Assembly (NCBI GenBank): GCA_018660305.1
Contig: JABJKO010000025.1
Location: 1 to 24,557, forward strand
DNA length: 24,557 nt
Source: Rhodospirillaceae bacterium
GTDB lineage: Bacteria; Pseudomonadota; Alphaproteobacteria; MPNO01; UBA2964
Reading direction: 5' to 3'
Positions 9,292-16,631 of the stretch are shown here, one piece after another (position 1 is the first letter of the stretch; every line of letters begins with the position of its first letter). The notes beneath the pieces were generated by a model. It saw only the letters and a program-made list of their open reading frames with translations. It made no database searches and was not told where the DNA came from. Both the position numbers and the translations under genes were made by a program.

Positions 9292-9996
9292 TTACCCGCC
9301 ACCGAGATACGCGGCCTCGAGCCGCGAATCCGCTTGCAGGGTATTGGCATCGCCCGACAGCACGACGGTGCCGAGTTCAAGCACATAGCCACGGTTCGCG
9401 GCCTGCAGCGCCATGTGTGTGTTCTGTTCGACCAGCAGGATGGTCAGCCCGTCGCGGTTTAATTCGCCGATCAGATCGAACAGGGTGGCGACCAGGATGG
9501 GGCTTAACCCCAGCGACGGCTCATCGAGCATCATCAGTTTGGGTTTGGCCAGCAGCGCCCGGCTAATGGCCAGCATCTGCTGCTCGCCGCCCGACAGGAC
9601 CGAGGCGGGCATGTCGCGCCTTGCCGCCAAATTGGGAAACCGGTCATAGATGGCCTCGCATTCGCGGGAAATATCGTCGGCGCGGCAATAGGCCCCCATC
9701 TGCAAATTTTCATGCACCGTCAGGCTGACAAATATCTGTCGGCCTTCGGGCACCAGCACCAGGCCCTTCCGGACCCGCTTGGGTGCACTCCAGTTGCTGA
9801 TATCCATACCATCGAACAGAACCCGGCCACCGGATTTTTCCGTACCGAGGATTGCCTTGAGCAGCGAGCTCTTACCGGCGCCATTGGCACCCAGCACAGT
9901 GACGATCTCGCCCTGATCCAGTGTTACATCCACCGACTTTACCGCGTGGTTGCGGCCGTAGCGGACATCAAGGCCTTGAACATCAAGAAGCATCAT
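9292..9996 (-). CDS. livF: ABC transporter ATP-binding protein LivF-type
   Basis: This is a 234-residue ATPase with Walker A GANGAGKS (residues 36-43), signature LSGGEQQM, Walker B LMMLDEPSLGL and the LivF-typical EQNTHMALQAANRGYVLELG. The start is ATG 9996 (or ATG 9993), overlapping the end of livG by about 14 bases, which gives the normal LivF length; a longer reading frame upstream would run into livG. It pairs with LivG on the cytoplasmic face of the HM permease. The symbol reflects the family, not proof of leucine transport. Confidence 0.9.
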   Translation of the reverse strand: MMLLDVQGLDVRYGRNHAVKSVDVTLDQGEIVTVLGANGAGKSSLLKAILGTEKSGGRVLFDGMDISNWSAPKRVRKGLVLVPEGRQIFVSLTVHENLQMGAYCRADDISRECEAIYDRFPNLAARRDMPASVLSGGEQQMLAISRALLAKPKLMMLDEPSLGLSPILVATLFDLIGELNRDGLTILLVEQNTHMALQAANRGYVLELGTVVLSGDANTLQADSRLEAAYLGGG

Positions 9997-10765
9997 TTGC
10001 CGCCAGTTTGCTGTCGGTGCCGAGATACGCCTCGAGCACGGCCGGGTCGCCGTGGACTTCGTCGGCGGTCCCCTCGAAAATCTTGCGGCCAAAATTCAGG
10101 ACCACGATGTGGTCGCACAGATTACGGACGAAATGCATGTCGTGTTCTACTACCAGGATGGTGACACCCTGGTCGGAGACCCGCTGGAGCAGTTCCTGAA
10201 GCTGGCGCGTTTCCGTCTCATTCAGTCCGGCGGCCGGCTCATCCAGGAGCAGCAGCTTGGGCTGGGAGACCATGGCGCGGACCACCTCGATCCGTTTCTG
10301 CACCCCATAGGGCAGATTAGCCACCACCTCGCCGGGGTAGGTCCCGATTCCGGCATCGCGCAGGGCCGCCTCCGCGGCATTCTTCCAGCGATTCCGGGGC
10401 AGCATTCCCAGCGGGTAAAGCAAGTCACGCAATGACCGGGCGCGGGCATGCTGGCCCAGCATGACGTTTTCCACCGTACTGAGATGCGGCATGAGGCGGA
10501 TATTCTGGAAACTGCGCGACATGCCCACGGTTACCCGGTTCTGTGCCGGCACATGGGTGATGTCATGACCATCGAGCGAAATTGTCCCGGCATCGACCTC
10601 GTAGACGCCGGTCAGCAGGTTGAAGATGGTGGTCTTGCCGGCCCCGTTTGGTCCGATCAGCGCGGTGCGGCTGCCCCGGCGGACGTCGAACGACACGTCA
10701 TCGATCACCTTGAGTCCGCCGAAACTCTTGTGCATCCCGGCGATGGTGAGGATAGGATCGCTCAT
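9983..10765 (-). CDS. livG: ABC transporter ATP-binding protein LivG-type
   Basis: This is a 260-residue ATPase with Walker A GPNGAGKT (residues 38-45), the LivG-style signature LPYGVQKRIEVVRAM, Walker B LLLLDEPAAGLNETE and switch His in EHDMHFV. The conserved FGG near the N-terminus and SFQNIRLMPHLSTVENVMLG are also typical. Its ATG overlaps the livM stop in an ATGA arrangement, indicating translational coupling. It forms the nucleotide-binding dimer with the downstream LivF. Confidence 0.93.
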   Translation of the reverse strand: MSDPILTIAGMHKSFGGLKVIDDVSFDVRRGSRTALIGPNGAGKTTIFNLLTGVYEVDAGTISLDGHDITHVPAQNRVTVGMSRSFQNIRLMPHLSTVENVMLGQHARARSLRDLLYPLGMLPRNRWKNAAEAALRDAGIGTYPGEVVANLPYGVQKRIEVVRAMVSQPKLLLLDEPAAGLNETETRQLQELLQRVSDQGVTILVVEHDMHFVRNLCDHIVVLNFGRKIFEGTADEVHGDPAVLEAYLGTDSKLAANDAS

Positions 10766-11664
10766 TCGCCTGCCGCCCCTTCGTTAACAGCCGCCCTGCG
10801 GCGGAACAAATTGCCGCCGAGCCGGTCCTGCAGCGTGCGGGTCATCACGCCTTCGGGGCGGAACACCATCAGAAGTACGATAAAGACGCCAAACAGGATG
10901 AAGCGGCCTTCGGCGAGCCACGTCAGGCCGAGGGATTCCGCGATTTCACGCAGCGCTTCGGGGATTATTGTAAAGAAGGCCGCGCCGATCAGCGGTCCCC
11001 AAGCTGTCTGGGTGCCTCCCATCAGAACATAGAGCAGAATATAAATGCTCAGGAGCACGTTGAAAGTCTGTGCTTCGATATAGTTATAGTGATGGCCATA
11101 AAGTGACCCGCCAAGGCTCATCAGCATGGCGCCGAGGGTAAAGGCGGCGACTTTGGCGGTGCGTACATTGACGCCAAACAGGGTCGCGACGCTGTCATCG
11201 TCATGGATTGAGCGGAGCGCAAGGCCGAACCGGGTCGACATGATGTAGAAGCTGAAAAAGATGACAGCGATGGCGACCGGCACGATGACCGTCACATCGG
11301 CATGGTCGTCGACCGGAAATCCGGCGGCGCCGCCGACGAATTCCAGATTGATGGCGATGCCTGAGACCACCTCGGCGAAGGCAAAGGTCGCCAGCACCAT
11401 ATAGACGCCGCGGGTGCGCAGGATCGGAAGGGATATGGCGAGGCTGATGGTGCCGGTGAACAGCATGGCCAGAATGACGCTGAGCCACATGGGCAGTTCC
11501 GCCCCCGTGCTCGCGTTGAACCAGGCGCTGGCATAGGCGCCCAGCGTGATAAATCCCGCCGCGCCGAGATTGAGCTGGCCCGACGCAGCCGGCAGAAAGA
11601 TGCCATAGGCATAGATCGTGCTGAGGCACAAAATTATGAGCTGCGATTCGAGATAGCCGCTCAT
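10762..11664 (-). CDS. livM: ABC transporter permease LivM-type
   Basis: This is a 300-residue inner-membrane permease. Hallmarks are LSTIYAYGIFLPAASGQLNLGAAGFITLGAYASAW, FAEVVSGIAINLEFVGGAAGFPV, TRFGLALRSIHDDDSVATLFGVNV and LSIYILLYVLMGGTQTAWGPLIGAAFFTIIPE. Its start shares a base with the livH stop (TGATG) and its end overlaps livG. It lacks the extra N-terminal helices of enteric LivM and has the length usual for alphaproteobacterial versions. It forms the heterodimeric pore with LivH. Confidence 0.92.
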   Translation of the reverse strand: MSGYLESQLIILCLSTIYAYGIFLPAASGQLNLGAAGFITLGAYASAWFNASTGAELPMWLSVILAMLFTGTISLAISLPILRTRGVYMVLATFAFAEVVSGIAINLEFVGGAAGFPVDDHADVTVIVPVAIAVIFFSFYIMSTRFGLALRSIHDDDSVATLFGVNVRTAKVAAFTLGAMLMSLGGSLYGHHYNYIEAQTFNVLLSIYILLYVLMGGTQTAWGPLIGAAFFTIIPEALREIAESLGLTWLAEGRFILFGVFIVLLMVFRPEGVMTRTLQDRLGGNLFRRRAAVNEGAAGE

Positions 11665-12602
11665 CAGAACTTACCCTTGCCGATCAGCGTGTGGCCAAAA
11701 AGCCCGGTGGGCCTGACCACCAGGATGATCAACAGCAGCCCCCAGATCGGCACCTTGGCAAAGTCGGCCCCGACGACGTGGATGGACATGACCTCCAGGA
11801 TGCCGACAAACAACCCGCCGACAATGGCGCCCCACACATTGCCGAGCCCGCCCAGCACCATGCCCGCAATGGCGACGGTTGCCACCGTGTCACCCACATA
11901 GGCGTCGATGGTGGTGTAGTTGATGGTGAACAACACCCCGGATATGGCGCACAGCAGCCCGGTAATGACATAGACCAGTGGCACGATGCGCCCCACTTCC
12001 ACACCCATCAGGGTGGCGGTGTCGGGGCGTTCGGCGATGGACCGGAGTGCGCGGCCGAGCTTGGTCGCTTTCAGCATGACGCTCAGCAGGATCACCACCA
12101 GAAGTGACAGAGCGAGGCTGATGAGTTGCGGGACACTGAACAGGAGGGTGTTGATCTCAAACGTCGCGTTGCCGAAGGGCGACGTCAGGCTCAGCGGATC
12201 CGAGCCCCAGCTGCTAATCACCAGATGCTCGAAAATGATGAGAAATCCGAGCGAGCTGACCAGCGGCAGGGCGTGTTCGGTGGCGTCGCCGTATTTCGCC
12301 TTCATATAGCGGTAGGTGAAGCGTTCGATCACCAGCGAGATCAGGGCGGTCACGGTCAAGGCGACGATAATCCCCGCGATCCAGCGATATTCCGCACCGA
12401 AGACGGCCAGTATCAGGTCATTGCCGAACGGCAAATGGCCGGTCATGGTCGCCCACATCATGACGGCGGAAAACATGAAGAGCGCCGGGATGGTGAAATT
12501 GAGAAAGTTCAGCATCCCGATAATCAGCGTGAACGCCACCGCGACCATGACATAGACGCCGCCGAGCATGAGCCCGTTCACCAGCTGCTGAAGGATGAGC
12601 AT
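11664..12602 (-). CDS. livH: ABC transporter permease LivH-type
   Basis: This is a 312-residue inner-membrane permease with the opening LQQLVNGLMLGGVYVMVAVAFTLIIGMLNFLNFT, then ERFTYRYMKAKYGDATEHALPLVSSLG, TKLGRALRSIAERPDTATLMGVEV and GMVLGGLGNVWGAIVGGLFVGILE. It starts four bases after the stop of the deacetylase-like gene, so the hydrolase and transporter are on one message. The ribosome-binding site is weak, consistent with coupled translation. It is in the same family as LivH, AmiC-like and urea UrtB permeases. Confidence 0.93.
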   Translation of the reverse strand: MLILQQLVNGLMLGGVYVMVAVAFTLIIGMLNFLNFTIPALFMFSAVMMWATMTGHLPFGNDLILAVFGAEYRWIAGIIVALTVTALISLVIERFTYRYMKAKYGDATEHALPLVSSLGFLIIFEHLVISSWGSDPLSLTSPFGNATFEINTLLFSVPQLISLALSLLVVILLSVMLKATKLGRALRSIAERPDTATLMGVEVGRIVPLVYVITGLLCAISGVLFTINYTTIDAYVGDTVATVAIAGMVLGGLGNVWGAIVGGLFVGILEVMSIHVVGADFAKVPIWGLLLIILVVRPTGLFGHTLIGKGKF

Positions 12603-12606
12603 GGGA

Positions 12607-13521
12607 TCAGGCGCTTTGCGGCGTTATGTGGGAAGCATGGTTTTCCAGATACCAGTCGGCGATTTCCTCGCGGGTGGCCCACCAGACGTCATCGAAGCTA
12701 TTGGCGTATTCGAGGAACTCGCGGGTTGCCCGGATGCGATAGGGATGGCCCGAGACATGCGGGTGCAGCCCGACGCTCATGAGTTTTCCGGTGTGCTCGC
12801 TTTCCAGATAAAGCTGGTCGAACTGTTCCTTGAGCACGTCAAGGGCCTCGGTGGTCGACATGCCGCGCCGGTGGAAGAAGGTAAAATCGTTGATCTCCAC
12901 TGAATATGGCACCGACACCAGCGGCCCGTGGTCGGTCCGCATCAGATAGGGCTGCTCGTCATTCATGTAATCGCACATGAAGGACAGCCCGTTCTGCGTG
13001 AGGATATCCGGTGTATTGGGCGTGCTGCGCAGGGACGAGGAGAGCCAGCCCCGTGCCTTACGACCGACAACCTCTTCGTACACATCAAGCGCGCTCTTGA
13101 TCAGCGCTTCTTCTTCTGCCCGGTCGAACTGGTAGTTGGTGAGGAGATCACCCTGCTCATAATTATGCGCCACCAGTTCCCAGCCGCGTTCCATGACGGC
13201 ATCGAGGATATCGCGCCGCTCCAAACCGATCTTTGCATTGATGGTACAGGTTGCTGGCACGCCGACGCTGTCGAACGCCTCGATCATGCGCCAGATTCCG
13301 ACCCGCTGTCCGTATTCCCGCCAGCTGAAATTGGGCACATCGAGAATGCGTCCCGCTATGGGATCGGGGATCACCGCCGGCCCGCCGGCGTAATAGGGCG
13401 AATCCGTATCCTTCAGCATGTCCCAATATTCGAGATTGAGTGTCACCTGAACGGCCAGGCGCTTGCCGTTTGGCCAGACCAGCGGTTGGCGCTTGGGCGG
13501 TGGTACGAAGTCGTATCGCAT
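12607..13521 (-). CDS. Polysaccharide-deacetylase-fold hydrolase, PuuE allantoinase-like
   Basis: This 304-residue protein is of the NodB/polysaccharide deacetylase superfamily. The opening WPNGKRLAVQVTLNLEYWD (residues 16-34) and REYGQRVGIWRMIEAFDSVGVPATCTINAK match the PuuE-like branch, in which an allantoinase was recruited from this fold. The classical NodB metal motifs are not intact: the Asp-Asp pair is replaced by LEYWD, and the HxxxH motif reads HNYEQ. The start at ATG 13521 is chosen for the upstream AGGGGAT; a longer frame upstream has no such site. It is the first gene of the liv-type operon, so its substrate is probably what the transporter brings in. A cyclic amide or N-acyl compound is my inference, not a demonstrated substrate. 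Confidence 0.85.
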   Translation of the reverse strand: MRYDFVPPPKRQPLVWPNGKRLAVQVTLNLEYWDMLKDTDSPYYAGGPAVIPDPIAGRILDVPNFSWREYGQRVGIWRMIEAFDSVGVPATCTINAKIGLERRDILDAVMERGWELVAHNYEQGDLLTNYQFDRAEEEALIKSALDVYEEVVGRKARGWLSSSLRSTPNTPDILTQNGLSFMCDYMNDEQPYLMRTDHGPLVSVPYSVEINDFTFFHRRGMSTTEALDVLKEQFDQLYLESEHTGKLMSVGLHPHVSGHPYRIRATREFLEYANSFDDVWWATREEIADWYLENHASHITPQSA

Positions 13522-13559
13522 AAGATCCCCTGAAGACGTGTTTTTGATTGTGGCCCGGC

Positions 13560-13587
13560 ACTCTACAGGGGCAGACCGTGCGGTCAA
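13560..13587 (-). promoter_or_regulatory. Sigma70-like promoter for the deacetylase-liv operon
   Basis: On the minus strand TTGACC (13582-13587) is separated by 16 bases from TAGAGT (13560-13565). This predicts a transcript start near 13553, about 30 bases before the ATG at 13521, with AGGGGAT in between. Confidence 0.5.
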
Positions 13588-13756
13588 CGGGAGCGACCGG
13601 CGGGAGGCTTCAGTTTCTCGAAGTATTTCGCATCACCCTTGCCAAAAATGGCGACCATGTTCCGTCTATTCGAGGACTGATATTGCCCGGACCTCCGGAA
13701 GATCGTTAACGATACATAATGGTTTTCTGGCATAAAATTTTCACCAGGCGGGCTGT

Positions 13757-13785
13757 TTGTCCCCTAAGTAAGTGAATTATATAAT
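13757..13785 (+). promoter_or_regulatory. Sigma70-like promoter for the PAS_5 gene
   Basis: TTGTCC (13757-13762) is followed after exactly 17 bases by a perfect TATAAT (13780-13785). The start of transcription is expected near 13792, just ahead of an AAAGGG ribosome-binding site and ATG 13816. Confidence 0.6.
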
Positions 13786-13815
13786 TGTTTTGCACCCTTA
13801 AAGGGTAATTACCGA

Positions 13816-14382
13816 ATGATCGTGACGTTGTCACGACCCGTCTCTCCATTAACGAAGGCAGACAGAGACATGGAAAATTTACCGGACAGCACCGAGAAAA
13901 CGGAGATTACCGACGATTTACCGCCAGGAGCCGAGCGGCGTCTGGTGCAACGTTTGTTGGCCCATTGGCGGTCCATCCGCCATGAGGGTGCCTTACCCCG
14001 ATTTTCAGACGTGGATTTTTCCGATAATCCGGATATAGAGACCCATAGTTTTGTTGTGGATCTGGAGGGTGTGACATCCGCTCCGACCTTTGTCGGGGTT
14101 GGCGAAGAACTGGCGGCCCATCTCGAGGCACCCTTGGTCGGTCGTCCGGTCAGTGCCGCTCCGAATGATTGTCTTCCTGGCGCCGCCATCGCCTATATGG
14201 ATGAAATTCTGGACAAAGGGGCGCCTGTTTCCCGGGGCGGCGAGTTGGTCACTGCCGATGGGACGACGTTGTTATATCGCAGCATCCTTCTGCCCATGAG
14301 CGACGATGGCGAAACCATCACCGGAATCCTCGGCGCGGCCAATTGCCGGATCGTCGAACACGCCGAACTTCTCGCGCACTGA
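13816..14382 (+). CDS. PAS_5-type PAS domain protein
   Basis: This is a 188-residue protein. Around residues 40-75, ERRLVQRLLAHWRSIRHEGALPRFSDVDF matches the N-terminal signature of the alphaproteobacterial PAS_5 family (HWRSLR...G..P.r.d.dp). The remainder (FVGVGEELAAHL, LVTADGTTLLYRSILLPMSDDGETITGILGAANCR) is a PAS-like sensor fold. No effector domain is attached. ATG 13816 has AAAGGG 10 bases upstream and fits the promoter candidate; ATG 13870 (MENLPD) is an equally reasonable alternative with AAGGCAG upstream, giving 170 residues. It is followed 21 bases later by a tail-anchored protein in the same direction, probably one operon. The ligand and output are unknown. Confidence 0.8.
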   Translation: MIVTLSRPVSPLTKADRDMENLPDSTEKTEITDDLPPGAERRLVQRLLAHWRSIRHEGALPRFSDVDFSDNPDIETHSFVVDLEGVTSAPTFVGVGEELAAHLEAPLVGRPVSAAPNDCLPGAAIAYMDEILDKGAPVSRGGELVTADGTTLLYRSILLPMSDDGETITGILGAANCRIVEHAELLAH

Positions 14383-14403
14383 TCTCACGTTAGCGGTTCT
14401 GTT

Positions 14404-14817
14404 ATGCGCGCATACGAAATTCATACGTACAGAGACAGAGTCTGGAAAGTCGATTCTGTCTTCGATGACCGCGAGCTTGCTATCTTCGAAGCCAAGCGGG
14501 TCGTGGAGGGCAACCGTTACTCCGGTGTCAGGGTTGTCGAAGAAAATTTCGACGAAGTAAGTAACCTGACCAAGACCCGCACGGTGTTCCGGGGCGGTGC
14601 GGCGAAAAGCAAAAGATCCGTCCCGGCTGACTCCAGATCTAAACCCAAGCGCGCCGGACCGGGCGGCGGCACGGGTAGGGAACCCGCGCGCAAGGGCGGC
14701 AGGCGCCCCCAAAAAAAGGAAACGAATGTCGTGGTTCCGGTTCTCGTGACCCTGGTTTGTCTGCTGGGTGGTCTGGTCGCGCTTCTCGGTCTCAATTATC
14801 TGTCCGGGCTAAAGTAG
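14404..14817 (+). CDS. Conserved small protein with basic linker and C-terminal membrane anchor
   Basis: This is a 137-residue protein in three parts. Residues 1-63 form a compact domain (YEIHTYRDRVWKVDSVFDDRELAIFEAKRV...YSGVRVVEENFD...TRTVFRGG). I recall similar modules in small alphaproteobacterial proteins of unknown function. Residues 64-107 are a Lys/Arg/Gly/Pro-rich linker. Residues about 109-131 (VVVPVLVTLVCLLGGLVALLGL) are a single membrane helix, leaving only a few residues after it. This is a tail-anchored topology with the basic linker on the cytoplasmic side. Spacing suggests co-transcription with the PAS_5 gene. No enzymatic motif is seen. Confidence 0.75.
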   Translation: MRAYEIHTYRDRVWKVDSVFDDRELAIFEAKRVVEGNRYSGVRVVEENFDEVSNLTKTRTVFRGGAAKSKRSVPADSRSKPKRAGPGGGTGREPARKGGRRPQKKETNVVVPVLVTLVCLLGGLVALLGLNYLSGLK

Positions 14818-14993
14818 TCGGGTCTTAAGAACCTCAGAAAATACCCGCGCGATAGCGTTCTCTGCCGCTTATTACATTTTTCTTCGCGAAATGGCGGGAT
14901 CTCCAGCCAGTTGGGGGTTGTGTGCCGTGCGCCTTGCGATCATGCTTTTGCGGGTCTGCCATCCTTTGGTATCGCGTTGAGGAATTCCTAAGA

Positions 14994-16598
14994 ATGACAA
15001 ATCGGCCCAATTTTCTGTTTATCATCACCGACCAGCACCGCGCTGATTATCTCGGCTGCAGCGGACATCCAGTCCTCAGGACACCGCATCTCGACAGCGT
15101 CGCCGCGCGCGGCCGGCGTTTCGACCGGTTCTACGTGGCAAACCCGGTGTGTCAGCCTAACCGCGCCACCCTGATGACCGGTCGCATGCCGTCGCTTCAT
15201 GGTGTGCGTCATAACGGGATATCGCTTTCGCTGCGGTCCAATACCTTTGTGGATCTGTTGCGGGCCAATGGCTATCGCACGGCACTTCTGGGCAAGAGCC
15301 ATTTGCAGAATTTCGAAACCCGTGAGCCCATCATGCAGCGCGATGATCCGCCGGCGGGGCAGACATGGCCTACCGGTGAGTTTGCCGAAGCACTAAAGCC
15401 GGCGCCCGAAGAAGAGCGCTACGATCAGGAGCAGCCGCCGAGCTGGAGCACCGATCCCAACTACCGGGTCAATCTCCCGTTTTATGGCTATGACCACGTG
15501 GATCTCTGCACCAAGCATGGTGACGAGGTTGGTGGCAATTACGATCACTGGCTCCGCGAACGGGTTGAGAATGCCGATGGTCTGCGGGGGCCGGACAACA
15601 GCCTGCCGCACGATTATATCTGTCCGCAGGCCTGGCGCACCGCCATCCCCGAGGAGTTTTATCCCACCAATTATGTGGGCGATATGACGGTGGATTTTCT
15701 CGACCGCTACGCCGCCGATGACGGCGACGCGCCATTCTATGCCGCCATGTCGTTTCCCGACCCCCATCATCCTTTCACCCCGCCGGGCAAGTACTGGGAC
15801 ATGTACAGTCCCGACGACATGACGCTGCCGGATTCCTTCCATCCCGGTAATCGCACGCCACCGCCCCATGTGGCCTGGGCCCAGACGGCGCGCGATGACG
15901 GCACCGCGGTTATCCATTCGCAGAATGCCTTCGCGGTACGGGAGCGGGAAGCGCTGGAAGCCATGGCGCTGACCTGCGGCATGATCACCATGGTCGACGA
16001 TGCCATCGGCCGGGCGTTGGGCAAGCTGGAAGAATTGGGTCTAGCGGACAACACGGTGGTTATCTTCACTGCCGATCACGGCGATTTTCTCGGCGATCAC
16101 GGACTGATGCTAAAAGGCCCGGCCCATTATGAGGGCGTCACCAACGTGCCGTTTATCTGGGCCGATACCAAGGATGCCGCGAAGCCGGGCGTGTGCTCGG
16201 CGCTGGCCGGCACCATCGATATCGGGGCGACGGTGCTCGATCGGGCCGGGATCGCTCCCTATAACGGCTATCAGGGACAAAGCCTGCTGCCGCTTGTCGA
16301 AGGCACGGCCGACAGGATCCACGATTCCGTGCTGATCGAAGACGACCAGCAGCGGTCTTATTTCGGCTATGACAGCCCGCCACGCATTCGCACGCTCATC
16401 ACGGAGCGCTGGCGCATGACCATGAGCCACGGTGTTTCCTGGGGCGAGCTTTACGATCTCGAGAACGATCCGGATGAAATGGACAATCTGTGGGACGATG
16501 CATCGCACGCCTCGGTGCGGGCCGAACTGACAGAACGGCTGGCCCGGCGACAGATGGAACTGGTCGATCGCAGCCCGCTGCCGACCGCGGTCGCTTAG
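14994..16598 (+). CDS. Type I sulfatase (formylglycine-dependent)
   Basis: This 534-residue protein is of the sulfatase/alkaline phosphatase superfamily. The active-site signature is C53-Q-P-N-R57, followed by ATLMTGRMPS; Cys53 would be converted to formylglycine. Metal-site residues are visible at TDQ (Asp13, Gln14) and ADHG (Asp361, His362), and KGPAHYEG supplies the usual Lys/His region. The start at ATG 14994 has TGAGGA 10 bases upstream; a longer frame from 14922 has no comparable site and a Cys-rich unrelated N-terminus. No signal peptide is seen, so the enzyme is probably cytoplasmic. The neighbouring amidohydrolase 33 bases downstream suggests joint degradation of a sulfate ester. A phosphonate/phosphate-ester hydrolase is the alternative. 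No formylglycine-generating enzyme gene is in the window. Confidence 0.9.
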   Translation: MTNRPNFLFIITDQHRADYLGCSGHPVLRTPHLDSVAARGRRFDRFYVANPVCQPNRATLMTGRMPSLHGVRHNGISLSLRSNTFVDLLRANGYRTALLGKSHLQNFETREPIMQRDDPPAGQTWPTGEFAEALKPAPEEERYDQEQPPSWSTDPNYRVNLPFYGYDHVDLCTKHGDEVGGNYDHWLRERVENADGLRGPDNSLPHDYICPQAWRTAIPEEFYPTNYVGDMTVDFLDRYAADDGDAPFYAAMSFPDPHHPFTPPGKYWDMYSPDDMTLPDSFHPGNRTPPPHVAWAQTARDDGTAVIHSQNAFAVREREALEAMALTCGMITMVDDAIGRALGKLEELGLADNTVVIFTADHGDFLGDHGLMLKGPAHYEGVTNVPFIWADTKDAAKPGVCSALAGTIDIGATVLDRAGIAPYNGYQGQSLLPLVEGTADRIHDSVLIEDDQQRSYFGYDSPPRIRTLITERWRMTMSHGVSWGELYDLENDPDEMDNLWDDASHASVRAELTERLARRQMELVDRSPLPTAVA

Positions 16599-16631
16599 GA
16601 TAATTACAACTCGATAACAGGGGAGAAAATC

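Larger units (their letters stand above)
13522..13815. other. Divergent intergenic region
   Basis: This 294-base spacer lies between the minus-strand deacetylase operon and the plus-strand PAS gene. It holds the two promoter candidates listed separately and becomes AT-rich from about 13700. A 24-codon minus-strand reading frame (13584-13658) is present, but I cannot support it as a gene. No RNA gene or operator palindrome is obvious. Confidence 0.5.

Noticed and set aside
14818..14993. Possible N-terminal extension of the sulfatase from 14922
   Set aside because: The extension has no ribosome-binding site and an atypical Cys-rich sequence, whereas ATG 14994 has TGAGGA at proper spacing and begins at the family's first beta strand.
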